Positions 8,418 through 16,307 of a stretch of 37,743 nt of DNA are shown in pieces. Positions within the stretch are counted from its first letter, which is position 1, and every line of letters starts with the position of its first letter. Made by a program: the position numbers and the translations under genes. The notes beneath the pieces are model-generated. The model was not told where the DNA came from. It did no database searches and worked only from the letters and a program-made list of their open reading frames with translations. Source of the DNA: Planctomycetota bacterium (GTDB lineage: Bacteria; Planctomycetota; MHYJ01; WSZJ01); contig WSZJ01000015.1 in the NCBI GenBank assembly GCA_009773755.1, positions 1 to 37,743 on the forward strand. Reading direction: 5' to 3'.

Positions 8418-8462
8418 TGGTGGGTGGAGCGGCTGCGCTTGATCGATCGAGTCGACCAAGGC

Positions 8463-8468
8463 TAAGCT
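8463..8468 (+). promoter_or_regulatory. -10-like box TAAGCT of a putative leaderless transcript
   Basis: TAAGCT ends seven bases before the GTG start of the zinc-ribbon gene, and no Shine-Dalgarno sequence is present. It matches the TAnnnT pattern seen before seven other genes in this window. Confidence 0.45.
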
Positions 8469-8475
8469 TCCGGCT

Positions 8476-8916
8476 GTGACCAACTCCCACGCTCACCCGC
8501 CCGGCGGCGATTCCCGCAAGTCCTCCAGCGGGTCGCAGCGCCTCAGGCCGGCCGCAAGTCCGCCGCGCCAGATCCCGTTCGCCTCCCTCGCCGCAGACTA
8601 CGTGCGCTTCCGCTGCCGCTGCAACCGGGTGCTGCAGACGGTTGAAGGAATGGAAGGGCACGAAGTGCGGTGCCCGGCGTGCCACACGGTGGCGGAGGTC
8701 CCCGGGGCGCGGCACGAGGAAGCGATTCCCGAGCTCGCCCCGATGCCGGCGAAGCACGAGTCGAAGATCCCCGAGCTGGCGCCGATGGAGGAAGCGGTCG
8801 CCGAAGTGGAGCCGATTGAGGGCGACCAGGAGGTCGAGCCGATCTCCGCGGATGAGGGAGAGCTTCCGGAGTTGAAGCCCATGACGGATGGCGAGGGCCC
8901 GGCGACGCCGCAGTAA
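8476..8916 (+). CDS. Zinc-ribbon protein with acidic Pro-rich tail, function unknown
   Basis: I do not recognise a named family. The 146-residue product has a disordered N-terminus (1-40). A four-cysteine ribbon follows (C47, C49, C66, C69; FRCRCN ... RCPACH), then an acidic tail with an IPELAPM-like motif repeated (84-90, 99-104, and a PELKPM variant near the end). Zinc ribbons with CxC/CxxC spacing followed by low-complexity tails are frequent in planctomycete hypothetical proteins. The GTG start is supported by a -10-like box seven bases upstream, which suggests a leaderless mRNA. The gene ends four bases from the convergent dioxygenase gene. Confidence 0.6.
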   Translation: MTNSHAHPPGGDSRKSSSGSQRLRPAASPPRQIPFASLAADYVRFRCRCNRVLQTVEGMEGHEVRCPACHTVAEVPGARHEEAIPELAPMPAKHESKIPELAPMEEAVAEVEPIEGDQEVEPISADEGELPELKPMTDGEGPATPQ

Positions 8917-8920
8917 GGGC

Positions 8921-9763
8921 TTACTCTTCTGCCTCGAGCGCGTCCGCAAACCACTCCGAGTGCTGCGCCAGTGCTTCCATGTAGCGCTTCACGTCCTCTT
9001 TCGCCTCGGTCGCCAGCTCGCGAAACGGCACGACATGCTTGTCGGGAACGTAGCGGAACGTGAAATTCACGCGCCGGGTTTCGAAGCCGTCGACCTTGAT
9101 GTCGAACTTTGCGCCGGCGCAGTGGTCGACGCGCTGGACGCGGTGGAAGACCTGCTGCTTCCAGTAGCGGCCGGCGAAGATCTGCAGCGAGCCGTCGTCG
9201 AGCCACTGCTGGAGGACGACGGCGTCGCGGCTGCCGGGGCGTGTGCTTTCGACGAACTGGAACAGGGCGCGTTCGCCGAGGGAGACGGAGGCGACCGGTC
9301 CGGGCTCGAAGTCCTTGTGTTCGCCGACGCGCGCGACGTCCGTGCGCTTTTTCCCCTCGAGGCGGTCGCCGTACATGTTCACGAGGCACGTGTTGCAGCG
9401 CCAGCCATCGGGCATCGCTTCGGGCGGGTATTTCCGGTGGACAAGGTCCTCGATGCGCTTCACCAGTTTTGCGAGCACCGGCGGGAACGGCTCCGCTTTC
9501 ACGCAGCGGTTCTCGACCCCGGCGGGCGGCCGGTAGTAATCGAGGCACGCGAACTGCCAGTTGCCGAGCCAGTAGACCGGGCGGAGAAGCTGCCGCTGCG
9601 CCTGGCCTTCGGGCTGCGGACGGCGGTCGGAGAAGCGGTTCTCCCAGATCGGGTGGATCGTCCCGAGCCAGGCGAGGATCGCGGCGTAGTCCCTGGGGCC
9701 GACGAAGCCCGGGTCGTAGTGCAGCCCCGGGGGACGCTCGCTGCGGCGGGGAAGAGTTTTCAT
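8921..9763 (-). CDS. AlkB-like 2-oxoglutarate/Fe(II) dioxygenase
   Basis: The 280-residue protein carries the AlkB-type jelly-roll signature. After TCLVNMYGD (125-133) comes the HxD metal motif H149-K-D151 (VGEHKDFE). The distal His H207 (VFHRVQRV) and the 2-oxoglutarate-binding arginines in RRVNFTFR (230-237) follow. Such enzymes oxidatively remove alkyl groups from nucleic acids or modify proteins. Which substrate this one uses is not evident; it is longer than E. coli AlkB (216 residues) and has an extra N-terminal region. The start ATG at 9763 overlaps the upstream hydrolase stop by four bases (ATGA), so translation is coupled to a gene for a membrane-anchored SGNH protein, an odd partner for a cytoplasmic repair-type enzyme. 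Confidence 0.8.
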   Translation of the reverse strand: MKTLPRRSERPPGLHYDPGFVGPRDYAAILAWLGTIHPIWENRFSDRRPQPEGQAQRQLLRPVYWLGNWQFACLDYYRPPAGVENRCVKAEPFPPVLAKLVKRIEDLVHRKYPPEAMPDGWRCNTCLVNMYGDRLEGKKRTDVARVGEHKDFEPGPVASVSLGERALFQFVESTRPGSRDAVVLQQWLDDGSLQIFAGRYWKQQVFHRVQRVDHCAGAKFDIKVDGFETRRVNFTFRYVPDKHVVPFRELATEAKEDVKRYMEALAQHSEWFADALEAEE

Positions 9764-10578
9764 TTCGACTTCAGCCGCGCCTTTGCCGCCTCGACCGCTT
9801 CCCACGCGGCGCCTTGGACGAGCGGAGCGTCTTCCGGAAGGACGCCGACCGGCTGGCGGGCCGCGGTCGTCACGGTCGCGGGAAGACCGACGGGCGACTT
9901 GTCGTAGATGGCCGCGAAAAACGTGCAGGCAACAAGGTAGGTTCCGGCGGGAGTGGGATGGCCGCCCTTGTCGGCATAAAACTGGAATTCGGGATTCCGC
10001 TTCAGCACCAGCTCCAGCGCCATCCCGGCGGGAGCGACCTGTGCGCCGAGCTCGCGCGTGATGTCGAGGTAGGGCTGAGTCAGGCTCTCCTGCGGCGTCT
10101 TCGAGTCGGGCCATTTCCACGTCATGTAAAAGAGCGATTTCGCGCCGCGAGCCTGGATGACTTCGTGGAACTTTCGCGCGTAGGGAAAGAACAGTGTGTC
10201 ACGCCCTGATTCCGAAAGCGGCGTCAGGCTCTGTTCCTGCAGGACGACGTAATTCCAGTCCGTGTCGCGGATCGCGGCGGCGGCGTTGGAGTCCCAATGA
10301 ACTTGCAACGTCGCGCCGCCTGCGGTCATCCCCTGGACCTGGAGGCGCGGGTCCTGGCCCGATGCCTTCGCAAGAGCCTCGACAGTCCCGGGGAGATCGT
10401 TCACGTAGGTGTAGCTGTTTCCGATGAAGAGAACTTTCAGGACGTGCTTGCGGTCGGCGAAAGACCCGGCCGGGCGGTCCGTTCCGGCCCCGCCGGCCGA
10501 AAACCGGACGAGAATCCACGCCACTCCGCCGAGGAGGGCGAGCAGCGCGACGATTGCGAGGGTGCGTCGCGGTGTCAC
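9760..10578 (-). CDS. Membrane-anchored SGNH-fold hydrolase
   Basis: This 272-residue protein starts with one N-terminal hydrophobic segment (about 8-25), either a signal anchor or an uncleaved signal peptide. The SGNH motifs follow: block I with nucleophile S55 in FIGNSYT, block II glycines in AGGAT (86-90), a block-III-like VVLQEQS (111-117), and block V D203/H207 in DKGGHPTPAG. It resembles the DUF4886-type branch of GDSL/SGNH esterases, which act on esters of sugars or other extracytoplasmic substrates; the exact substrate is unknown. The start is GTG. The gene overlaps the peptidase gene upstream by four bases (GTGA) and the dioxygenase downstream by four bases, so it is the middle of a tightly coupled trio. 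Confidence 0.8.
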   Translation of the reverse strand: MTPRRTLAIVALLALLGGVAWILVRFSAGGAGTDRPAGSFADRKHVLKVLFIGNSYTYVNDLPGTVEALAKASGQDPRLQVQGMTAGGATLQVHWDSNAAAAIRDTDWNYVVLQEQSLTPLSESGRDTLFFPYARKFHEVIQARGAKSLFYMTWKWPDSKTPQESLTQPYLDITRELGAQVAPAGMALELVLKRNPEFQFYADKGGHPTPAGTYLVACTFFAAIYDKSPVGLPATVTTAARQPVGVLPEDAPLVQGAAWEAVEAAKARLKSK

Positions 10579-12944
10579 TTGAGCTTCTTGTCAGTGATCG
10601 GGGATTTCGGCGTCCTTGCATCGCGCTCCTTGTTGTAGTCGCGGATCGATTGCAGGTCCGCTAGAAGGGCGTCCGCATCCTTCAGCCGCGCGACGGGGAG
10701 TTGCGGGATCGTCTTCACTGCTGCGCAGAGTCCGGCGATTCCGTCCAGCATCTCCGGGCGGTCCGCGAACTGCCACGCGCGGCGCGGCACCTCGTCGAAG
10801 AAGTGGTCGAGCGGCCAGGTTCGCGCCGCGTCATCGGTCCCTGCGGAGGCGTCCGCGAGCGCGCGCTTCACCGCCGCAAGGGCCGCGCCTGAAACGCGCG
10901 GGCTCGAATCGCGCAGGAGCCGGATTCCCTCCGTCAGCCGCACCATCGCCGGCGCGTCGTTGAAGCGCTCCATCGACGCTTCCAGCACTTTTGAGTCCGC
11001 GACATGCAGCCCGAACTGCATCCATTCGCCTGCGGTAGTGCAGCCGGGGAGTTTTTCGGGCGGGAGGCGGAACATTCCGCGGAAGATCGGCGCGGCGGCG
11101 ACGCTGCACGCGACGGTTTTCCTGGTGGTGTTCTTCCCGTCGGTGACCTGGAATTCGATAGGGCGAAGACCTGACTGTCCGAGCAACGGGGTCCAGGTGA
11201 AGCGGCCCGAGTTCGAGTCGAGTCGCGCGCCTTCGGGGAGCGCGCCCGCGCTCCAGGCGAGATGATCTGCGTCTGCGTCCCACGCCATCAGCCGGAATCC
11301 GATCGGCTCACCCTCTCGACCCGCGGCGTCCGCGATGAAAAGCACTTTGGGAATGGCGCTGGAGGTCCGCCCTGCGACAGACACGGTGACCGGGATGGCG
11401 TGCGTCCAGAAGCGGCCACGGTCCTCCATCTCGAAGTCCAGCCGCCACGCTCCCGCCTGCGACTCCGCCGGCGTCCACGCGAACGCGCCGGTCTTTGCGT
11501 CGAAAGTCGCTCCCTCCGGCGGGCGGGGAAGCGTCCACGCTCCGGGCGCGGCGCCGTCCGCGGGCGCCAGCGTGAACTCGATCGGCTTGCCGGCTTCCGC
11601 CGGAATCGCCGACGGACCCTTCACCGCGACACCCTTGGCGCTCACCTCCACGGTCCACGTGTACGCCGCGCTCAGCATGCCCTCGTCCAGGTGCACGCGC
11701 GGCGTGTCGGTCGCGACAGTCACCGTCACCTGGTGCGTTCCTTCGCCGAACTCCGACCCCTTGAGCCTCAACTGGTGCCGAACCGGCCCCGGCTCCTTCG
11801 GCTTCGGCTCCACGACTTTCGCTTTCTTCGCGTCCACGCGCCGCCCGTCGAGATACCACGCTACGCGCGCCGCCGTGACCGGGACGGCCTCGAAGTCCGC
11901 GAATTCGTTGAGGGACATCTTCTGAAGCGTGAGGACCGGCGAGACGGACTGGATCGGCGGGAAGAAGCGGTAAAGCCCGAGCTCGGATGCCTCCGTGCAG
12001 ACGCGGCAGAATTCTCTCCCCTTCCCGCGCTGCATGTGGCACAGCTCCTCCGCCCGATAGACGTTGTCCGGAAACGTCGCGGCCCCCTCGTAACACCGGA
12101 CGTTGTCCTCCCACTCAAACTTCTTCCCGCGCTTCTCGCCGCGGAAAACCGCCTCGGGGATGTTCCAGTGGTGCCACTTCGCCTTGAAGACGTTCTGTTG
12201 AAGCGTGGCATTCCAGGCGCGGTCGAGCGTGCCCGGGGGCGGCCGGGTGCCGGATTGTTTTTCGTCAACGTACTCGTCGACGAGATTGATGAAGTGGTGT
12301 CCGAATTCGTGCATGACGAGCGAGCCCTGGTGGGCCTTCGAGGTGCTGAGGAGCACGAAGGTCCCGGTGTTGGCGCTGGCGACGAACTGCTCGTTCGTGT
12401 TGAGGACGACGAGGATGTAGTCGGCGTCCGGCACGGCGGCGGCGACGATGTCGAGCGCCTTCTGGGTGTCGCACGTGAGGAGTTTTCCGCCGGGAAATGC
12501 GCGGAGTCCGCCTTTGAGGGCGGTGTCGACCGCGACTTCCTCGGTCGTGAACCCCGACGCCTTCGAGACCAGGTCGACCCGGTGAACGCGGACGCGGGCC
12601 GCGTGCGCATCGAAGGGCCGGGTCGCAAAATTGGCGGCCATGCGCTCTGCGATCGCGTTCCACGCGGCCTGCTGGTCCTTCGTGAATCCGTCCGCGAGAA
12701 GCGCGACGTCCATGGTCCGCCCCGGATCGGCCGCGCCGCCGAGGATCGTGACGTCTTCGACGCCGACATCTTCAAGCGCCTTCCGCCGCGTCGCCTCGGC
12801 ATCGCGGACGCGGTCCACGTGCGCCTTCTCCTCCTCCTTGACCTTCGAGGCGCGCGCCTTCAGTTCCTCCTGCGCCGGTTCCTGCGCCGCAGAAATCCCG
12901 GCGCCCAGCGCCAGGCTCAGGACGATCCACTTCCAGTTCGCCAT
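10575..12944 (-). CDS. Secreted M64 (IgA-peptidase type) zinc metalloprotease with Ig-like domains
   Basis: The 789-residue precursor has a signal peptide (1-20, ending SAAQ) and a charged coiled segment (25-58). The M64 catalytic domain comes next, with H212-E213-x2-H216 and the downstream D223-E224 (HEFGHHFINLVDEY). An Ig/cadherin-like 'putative Ig' region follows, with the recurring theme GARLDSNSGRFTWTP and a second similar copy (GATFDAKTGAFAWTP), from about 470 to 640. The last 150 residues are helical and unassigned. M64 peptidases are secreted endopeptidases, first known from Clostridium ramosum IgA cleavage. In an environmental bacterium the target is more likely general protein. A -10-like TAGCCT lies seven bases before the ATG, and no Shine-Dalgarno is seen. 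Confidence 0.87.
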   Translation of the reverse strand: MANWKWIVLSLALGAGISAAQEPAQEELKARASKVKEEEKAHVDRVRDAEATRRKALEDVGVEDVTILGGAADPGRTMDVALLADGFTKDQQAAWNAIAERMAANFATRPFDAHAARVRVHRVDLVSKASGFTTEEVAVDTALKGGLRAFPGGKLLTCDTQKALDIVAAAVPDADYILVVLNTNEQFVASANTGTFVLLSTSKAHQGSLVMHEFGHHFINLVDEYVDEKQSGTRPPPGTLDRAWNATLQQNVFKAKWHHWNIPEAVFRGEKRGKKFEWEDNVRCYEGAATFPDNVYRAEELCHMQRGKGREFCRVCTEASELGLYRFFPPIQSVSPVLTLQKMSLNEFADFEAVPVTAARVAWYLDGRRVDAKKAKVVEPKPKEPGPVRHQLRLKGSEFGEGTHQVTVTVATDTPRVHLDEGMLSAAYTWTVEVSAKGVAVKGPSAIPAEAGKPIEFTLAPADGAAPGAWTLPRPPEGATFDAKTGAFAWTPAESQAGAWRLDFEMEDRGRFWTHAIPVTVSVAGRTSSAIPKVLFIADAAGREGEPIGFRLMAWDADADHLAWSAGALPEGARLDSNSGRFTWTPLLGQSGLRPIEFQVTDGKNTTRKTVACSVAAAPIFRGMFRLPPEKLPGCTTAGEWMQFGLHVADSKVLEASMERFNDAPAMVRLTEGIRLLRDSSPRVSGAALAAVKRALADASAGTDDAARTWPLDHFFDEVPRRAWQFADRPEMLDGIAGLCAAVKTIPQLPVARLKDADALLADLQSIRDYNKERDARTPKSPITDKKLK

Positions 12945-12951
12945 TCGCAGG

Positions 12952-12957
12952 AGGCTA
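12952..12957 (-). promoter_or_regulatory. -10-like box TAGCCT of a putative leaderless transcript
   Basis: On the minus strand TAGCCT ends seven bases before the M64 peptidase ATG. There is no Shine-Dalgarno on that strand between the WD40 gene and this start. Confidence 0.4.
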
Positions 12958-13001
12958 CCCGTCCCGGACTGGCGCGATCAAGAACTCACGCGGCGGTTCG
13001 C

Positions 13002-14558
13002 TTATCGGCCATTCCGCCTGCCCAGGGTCTCCTTAGCGAGCGCCGTCAGAGTGGACTCCGGATCTCCGGATGCGAGCTCTTTGAGAATCCCGGACGAAGT
13101 TTCGCCCGAAATGTTCTCGAGGATCCGGAGCGCGCGCACGAAGCGGAGTTCCTCTTCCCCCACGGGTCTCCACGCGGACTTCGACTCCAGGATCTCCCGA
13201 ATCCGCATTCTCACTTCCGCGGACGGGGGCGCTTCCAGCGACTTGCGAAGCGCCGCTTCGGATCGCGGCCCCAGGTGACTGAGATCTTCCTGGGCCTTGT
13301 CGCGGACTTCGGGGTCGTCGTCGTCCAGTTTCAGGATGAGGTCGGCGACCTTTTTCGAGAATCCCGGGTCGGCCTCGGCCGGCCGCAGGCGCGAACCGAT
13401 CAGATCGAGGGCCTTCTCCGGCTTCGCGGCCAGGGCCCGGACTCCGGCCCACGCGCGCGGCCCGACGGGCTCGCCGAGACGCTTCCAGAGCGATTCCATG
13501 TCCTCGGTCGTCGCGACACCGGGCAAGAGCTCGAGGGCCTCGAGGTCCCACACGAGGACGCCACCATCCCACGAACCGGTGGCGAGGCGCGAGCCGTCCT
13601 TTGAGAAGTGGCAATGGGCGACGGACATCTCGTGCCCGCCGAGCTCAAGCAGCAATTCGCCGGTGTCGGCGTCCCAGATACGGATCGCGTTGTCCCAGGT
13701 TTCTTCCGGAGCGCCCAGACCGCCGAGGGGGTGGACGCCGCCGGAGACGACGAGCCCGCCGTCGGGAGAGACTTCAGCGCTACAGATGAATCCGCCGTGC
13801 GCTTTCCACGAGGTCGCTTCCTTCCGGTCCGGGATCGTCCAGGAGCGGATCCGGCCGTCGCCGCCGCCGGCGAAGAGCCTGCGGCCATCGGGGGAAAAAC
13901 AAGGAACGCCCAGGTGAGCGGACGAAGCCTGGATCGGCGGCTCCATACTGAATTCCCCGAGGACATCTCCCGACTCGGGATCCCAGAGCTTCGCGGTGCC
14001 GTCCTGGCTTGCCGTCGCGAGCCTGCTGCCGTCCGCCGAAAGGCAGGCGCAGACGCAGTCTCCGTGCCCCGCGAGGCTGCGGACCAGCTTGTGCGTCCAC
14101 GCGTCCCAGATCTGCACGACGGGGTCGTATCCCGATGAGTACAGGAGCTTCCCGTCCGGGAAGTAGCCGATGCACGTCGTGCCCGTGCCGTGCGTCCCGC
14201 GCGTGTGAACGTTGAGTAGAGAAGCGGTTACGGTTCCTTTCGAGGGATCCCAGAAGCGGATCGAGCCGTCTTCGCTGCCGGAAGCGATTTCCTTCCCGTC
14301 CGGCGACCACGCGACGCAGGTCACGCGCCCGGTGTGCCCCTCGAGGGTACGCCTCAGTTTACCGGTCGCCGAGTGGCGGAGCGTGATGGTCTGGTTGAAG
14401 CCCGCCGCGGCGAGCATCCTGCCGTCCGGCGAAAACTGAAGGTCGCCCACGCCGCCCTTCAGGGTGTTCTTGTACAGGACGCCCTTGGGAGCGGGCTCTT
14501 CGGCGAAGGCCGGCGCTGCAAGCAGAAGTACCGCAGCCATCCAACGGCGTCCGTGCAT
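13002..14558 (-). CDS. Exported WD40 beta-propeller protein with HEAT-like C-terminus
   Basis: The start at 14558 gives a signal peptide (MHGRRWMAAVLLLAAPAFA) and has a strong Shine-Dalgarno GGAGG five bases upstream. The longer open frame upstream is discarded. The 518-residue protein has seven WD40 repeats (about 35-365) with blade ends such as IRFWD, VQIWD, AKLWD, IRIWD and VLVWD, enough for one complete propeller. A C-terminal helical part (about 375-518) carries repeated LDDDDPEVRDKAQEDL-type helices, like HEAT/PBS-lyase repeats. It probably works outside the cytoplasm as a binding scaffold. It leads a minus-strand cluster with the M64 peptidase, 57 bp downstream. Two-domain WD40-HEAT exported proteins are common in Planctomycetota. 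Confidence 0.85.
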   Translation of the reverse strand: MHGRRWMAAVLLLAAPAFAEEPAPKGVLYKNTLKGGVGDLQFSPDGRMLAAAGFNQTITLRHSATGKLRRTLEGHTGRVTCVAWSPDGKEIASGSEDGSIRFWDPSKGTVTASLLNVHTRGTHGTGTTCIGYFPDGKLLYSSGYDPVVQIWDAWTHKLVRSLAGHGDCVCACLSADGSRLATASQDGTAKLWDPESGDVLGEFSMEPPIQASSAHLGVPCFSPDGRRLFAGGGDGRIRSWTIPDRKEATSWKAHGGFICSAEVSPDGGLVVSGGVHPLGGLGAPEETWDNAIRIWDADTGELLLELGGHEMSVAHCHFSKDGSRLATGSWDGGVLVWDLEALELLPGVATTEDMESLWKRLGEPVGPRAWAGVRALAAKPEKALDLIGSRLRPAEADPGFSKKVADLILKLDDDDPEVRDKAQEDLSHLGPRSEAALRKSLEAPPSAEVRMRIREILESKSAWRPVGEEELRFVRALRILENISGETSSGILKELASGDPESTLTALAKETLGRRNGR

Positions 14559-14696
14559 GAATTCCTCCGGGTGCAGTGAGCTCAAGGCGCATTTGAACGT
14601 CGGCGGACGCGATCGGTTCAGCGAAGAGGCTACGCGTTTCGGCTCATGCGATTCAAGCCCGCGCGTCCTGTTCTCGCCGCAATCGCCGCCCGCCGC

Positions 14697-14702
14697 TAAC
14701 CT
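14697..14702 (+). promoter_or_regulatory. -10-like box TAACCT of a putative leaderless uppS transcript
   Basis: TAACCT ends eight bases before the uppS ATG (intervening TGTGCCCC). No Shine-Dalgarno precedes this start. Confidence 0.45.
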
Positions 14703-14710
14703 TGTGCCCC

Positions 14711-15439
14711 ATGCCCGCCGCCGCGCCGACGTTTTCCACGCTTCCACGCCACATCGCCGTCATCATGGACGGGAACGGGCGGTGGGCGGAGCTCAAGGGA
14801 CTTCCGCGGCACAAGGGACACGAGGCCGGCGCGCGCACCGTGCGCACGATCACGGAGGAATGCGCGCGGCTCGGCGTCGGCCGGCTCACGTTGTATGCGT
14901 TTTCGGCAGAGAACTGGAAGCGGCCTAAGCGGGAGATCGACTTCCTCATGAAGCTCTTGAAGCGGTATCTCGCGGGGGAGCGGCCGACGCTGATGAAGAA
15001 CGGGATCCGCTTCACGGCGATCGGACGCCTGCACGAGCTGTCCCCGGAGGTCCTTGCGGAAATCGAGAAGACCAAGGCGATCACACGCGAGAACCCGAAG
15101 ATGACGATGACGCTGGCCCTGAACTACGGCGGCCGCGGCGAGATCGTCGACGCGGCGCGCGAGTTCGCGGGGGACGCGCTTCGGCGCGGCAAGGTGCCGG
15201 AGCTGACCGAGGATGAGTTCGCGAAATATCTCTACGATCCCGCTGGCGCCGAAGTTGACCTTCTCATCCGCACCGGTGGCGACCACCGCGTCTCCAATTT
15301 CCTCCTCTGGGAGAGTTCGTACGCCGAGCTGTGGTTTACGAAGGCTTTCTGGCCCGACTTCGGCATCCCGCAGCTCCACGAGGCCCTCGGCGACTTCGCG
15401 AAGCGCGACCGGCGGTTCGGGGGGCTCACCGAGCGATGA
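14711..15439 (+). CDS. uppS: Isoprenyl transferase (undecaprenyl diphosphate synthase)
   Basis: The 242-residue product is a cis-prenyltransferase that extends farnesyl diphosphate to the C55 carrier lipid for cell-wall and glycan export. The N-terminal signature HIAVIMDGNGRWA carries catalytic D20. SAENWKRP and the C-terminal signature RTGGDHRVSNFLLWESSYAELWF follow. In that last motif the residue after GG is Asp where the E. coli enzyme has Glu (RTGGE), a conservative change. Start choice: ATG at 14711, not the TTG at 14702. uppS overlaps cdsA by four bases (ATGA), forming a coupled lipid-precursor pair. Confidence 0.96.
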   Translation: MPAAAPTFSTLPRHIAVIMDGNGRWAELKGLPRHKGHEAGARTVRTITEECARLGVGRLTLYAFSAENWKRPKREIDFLMKLLKRYLAGERPTLMKNGIRFTAIGRLHELSPEVLAEIEKTKAITRENPKMTMTLALNYGGRGEIVDAAREFAGDALRRGKVPELTEDEFAKYLYDPAGAEVDLLIRTGGDHRVSNFLLWESSYAELWFTKAFWPDFGIPQLHEALGDFAKRDRRFGGLTER

Positions 15440-16299
15440 AAGCGCGGCTCCTCACGGGAATCCCGATGGCGCTCGCGTCGATCGCCCTCTTCATCTATGA
15501 CAACAGCCATTCCGGCGAACCCGCCTGGGGCCCGTGGACGCTCTACGTCATCGGGTTGATCTGGGGGATGAAGGAGTTCGTCCGGCTCCAGCAGGCCGGA
15601 GGCGCGAAACTGTCGATCGTGCCGATGTGCGGAACGGTGGCGCTTCTGTGCCTCGCGCACGTTCTCGAGCTGTGGCAGCAGCGCCCGCTCGGCCCCGCGG
15701 GCAAGTCGCTGCCGTACACCGTCCTCGTGCTCGCCATGGTCCTGTCCCTCTGCATCGAGGTCGTCCGCGGCGAGCCGGAACGCTTCCGCGGCGTCGCGCT
15801 TCAGTTCCTCGGGTTCTTCTACATCTGGGTGCTGGGTTCGTTCTCGATGGAGATCCGCAATCTGGCGGTGATCGGCCCCGGCGCGTTCGCGTGGTACCTC
15901 GTCGTCAACAAGTGGACGGACGCGTCCGCGTATTTCACCGGGAAGGCCTTCGGGCGTCACAAGCTGATCCCGAAAGTCTCGCCCGGCAAAACGGTCGAAG
16001 GCTTCGTCGGCGGGCTCATCCTCGGTTGCGCAGGCGGCCTCATCGTCTGGTATCTCACCGCGCTCCGGACCCACATCCCGCTTCACATTTTCATCCCGCT
16101 GTCGCTCGTCTCGCAGATCGCGGGTCAGTTCGGGGATCTGGTCGAAAGCCTCATGAAGCGCTCCGTGCAGGCGAAAGACTCATCTGCTCTTCTGCCCGGC
16201 CTCGGCGGCGTGCTCGATGTCATCGACTGCGTGCTTCTCACCGCGCCCGTGACGTACTACGGTTTCCTCATCGCGATCCGCCTGAGTCCCTCCCACTAA
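15436..16299 (+). CDS. cdsA: Phosphatidate cytidylyltransferase (CDP-diglyceride synthase)
   Basis: This 287-residue integral membrane protein has about seven or eight hydrophobic segments. CdsA makes CDP-diacylglycerol from phosphatidate and CTP for all phospholipids. The C-terminal family signature is recognisable as SLMKRSVQAKDSSALLPGLGG (written here only to Gly-Gly) followed by VLDVIDCVL. The K-D and D-x3-D acidic residues are kept, while the common PGHGG and DR are PGLGG and DV. That variant occurs in several phyla, so activity is still likely. The start overlaps the uppS stop (ATGA). The order uppS-cdsA is widely conserved; dxr and rseP, which often follow, are absent, and phoH comes next after an 8-bp gap. 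Confidence 0.94.
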   Translation: MKARLLTGIPMALASIALFIYDNSHSGEPAWGPWTLYVIGLIWGMKEFVRLQQAGGAKLSIVPMCGTVALLCLAHVLELWQQRPLGPAGKSLPYTVLVLAMVLSLCIEVVRGEPERFRGVALQFLGFFYIWVLGSFSMEIRNLAVIGPGAFAWYLVVNKWTDASAYFTGKAFGRHKLIPKVSPGKTVEGFVGGLILGCAGGLIVWYLTALRTHIPLHIFIPLSLVSQIAGQFGDLVESLMKRSVQAKDSSALLPGLGGVLDVIDCVLLTAPVTYYGFLIAIRLSPSH

Positions 16300-16307
16300 G
16301 AGGCCGC

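Noticed and set aside
11262..13604. 780-residue plus-strand frame opposite the M64 peptidase
   Set aside because: Antisense shadow in GC-rich DNA; Arg-rich, no motifs, while the minus strand encodes clear HExxH and WD40 proteins.
14620..14700. tRNA-like T-loop string (GATTCAAGCCCGC) upstream of uppS
   Set aside because: No acceptor stem, anticodon arm or D arm could be folded around it.
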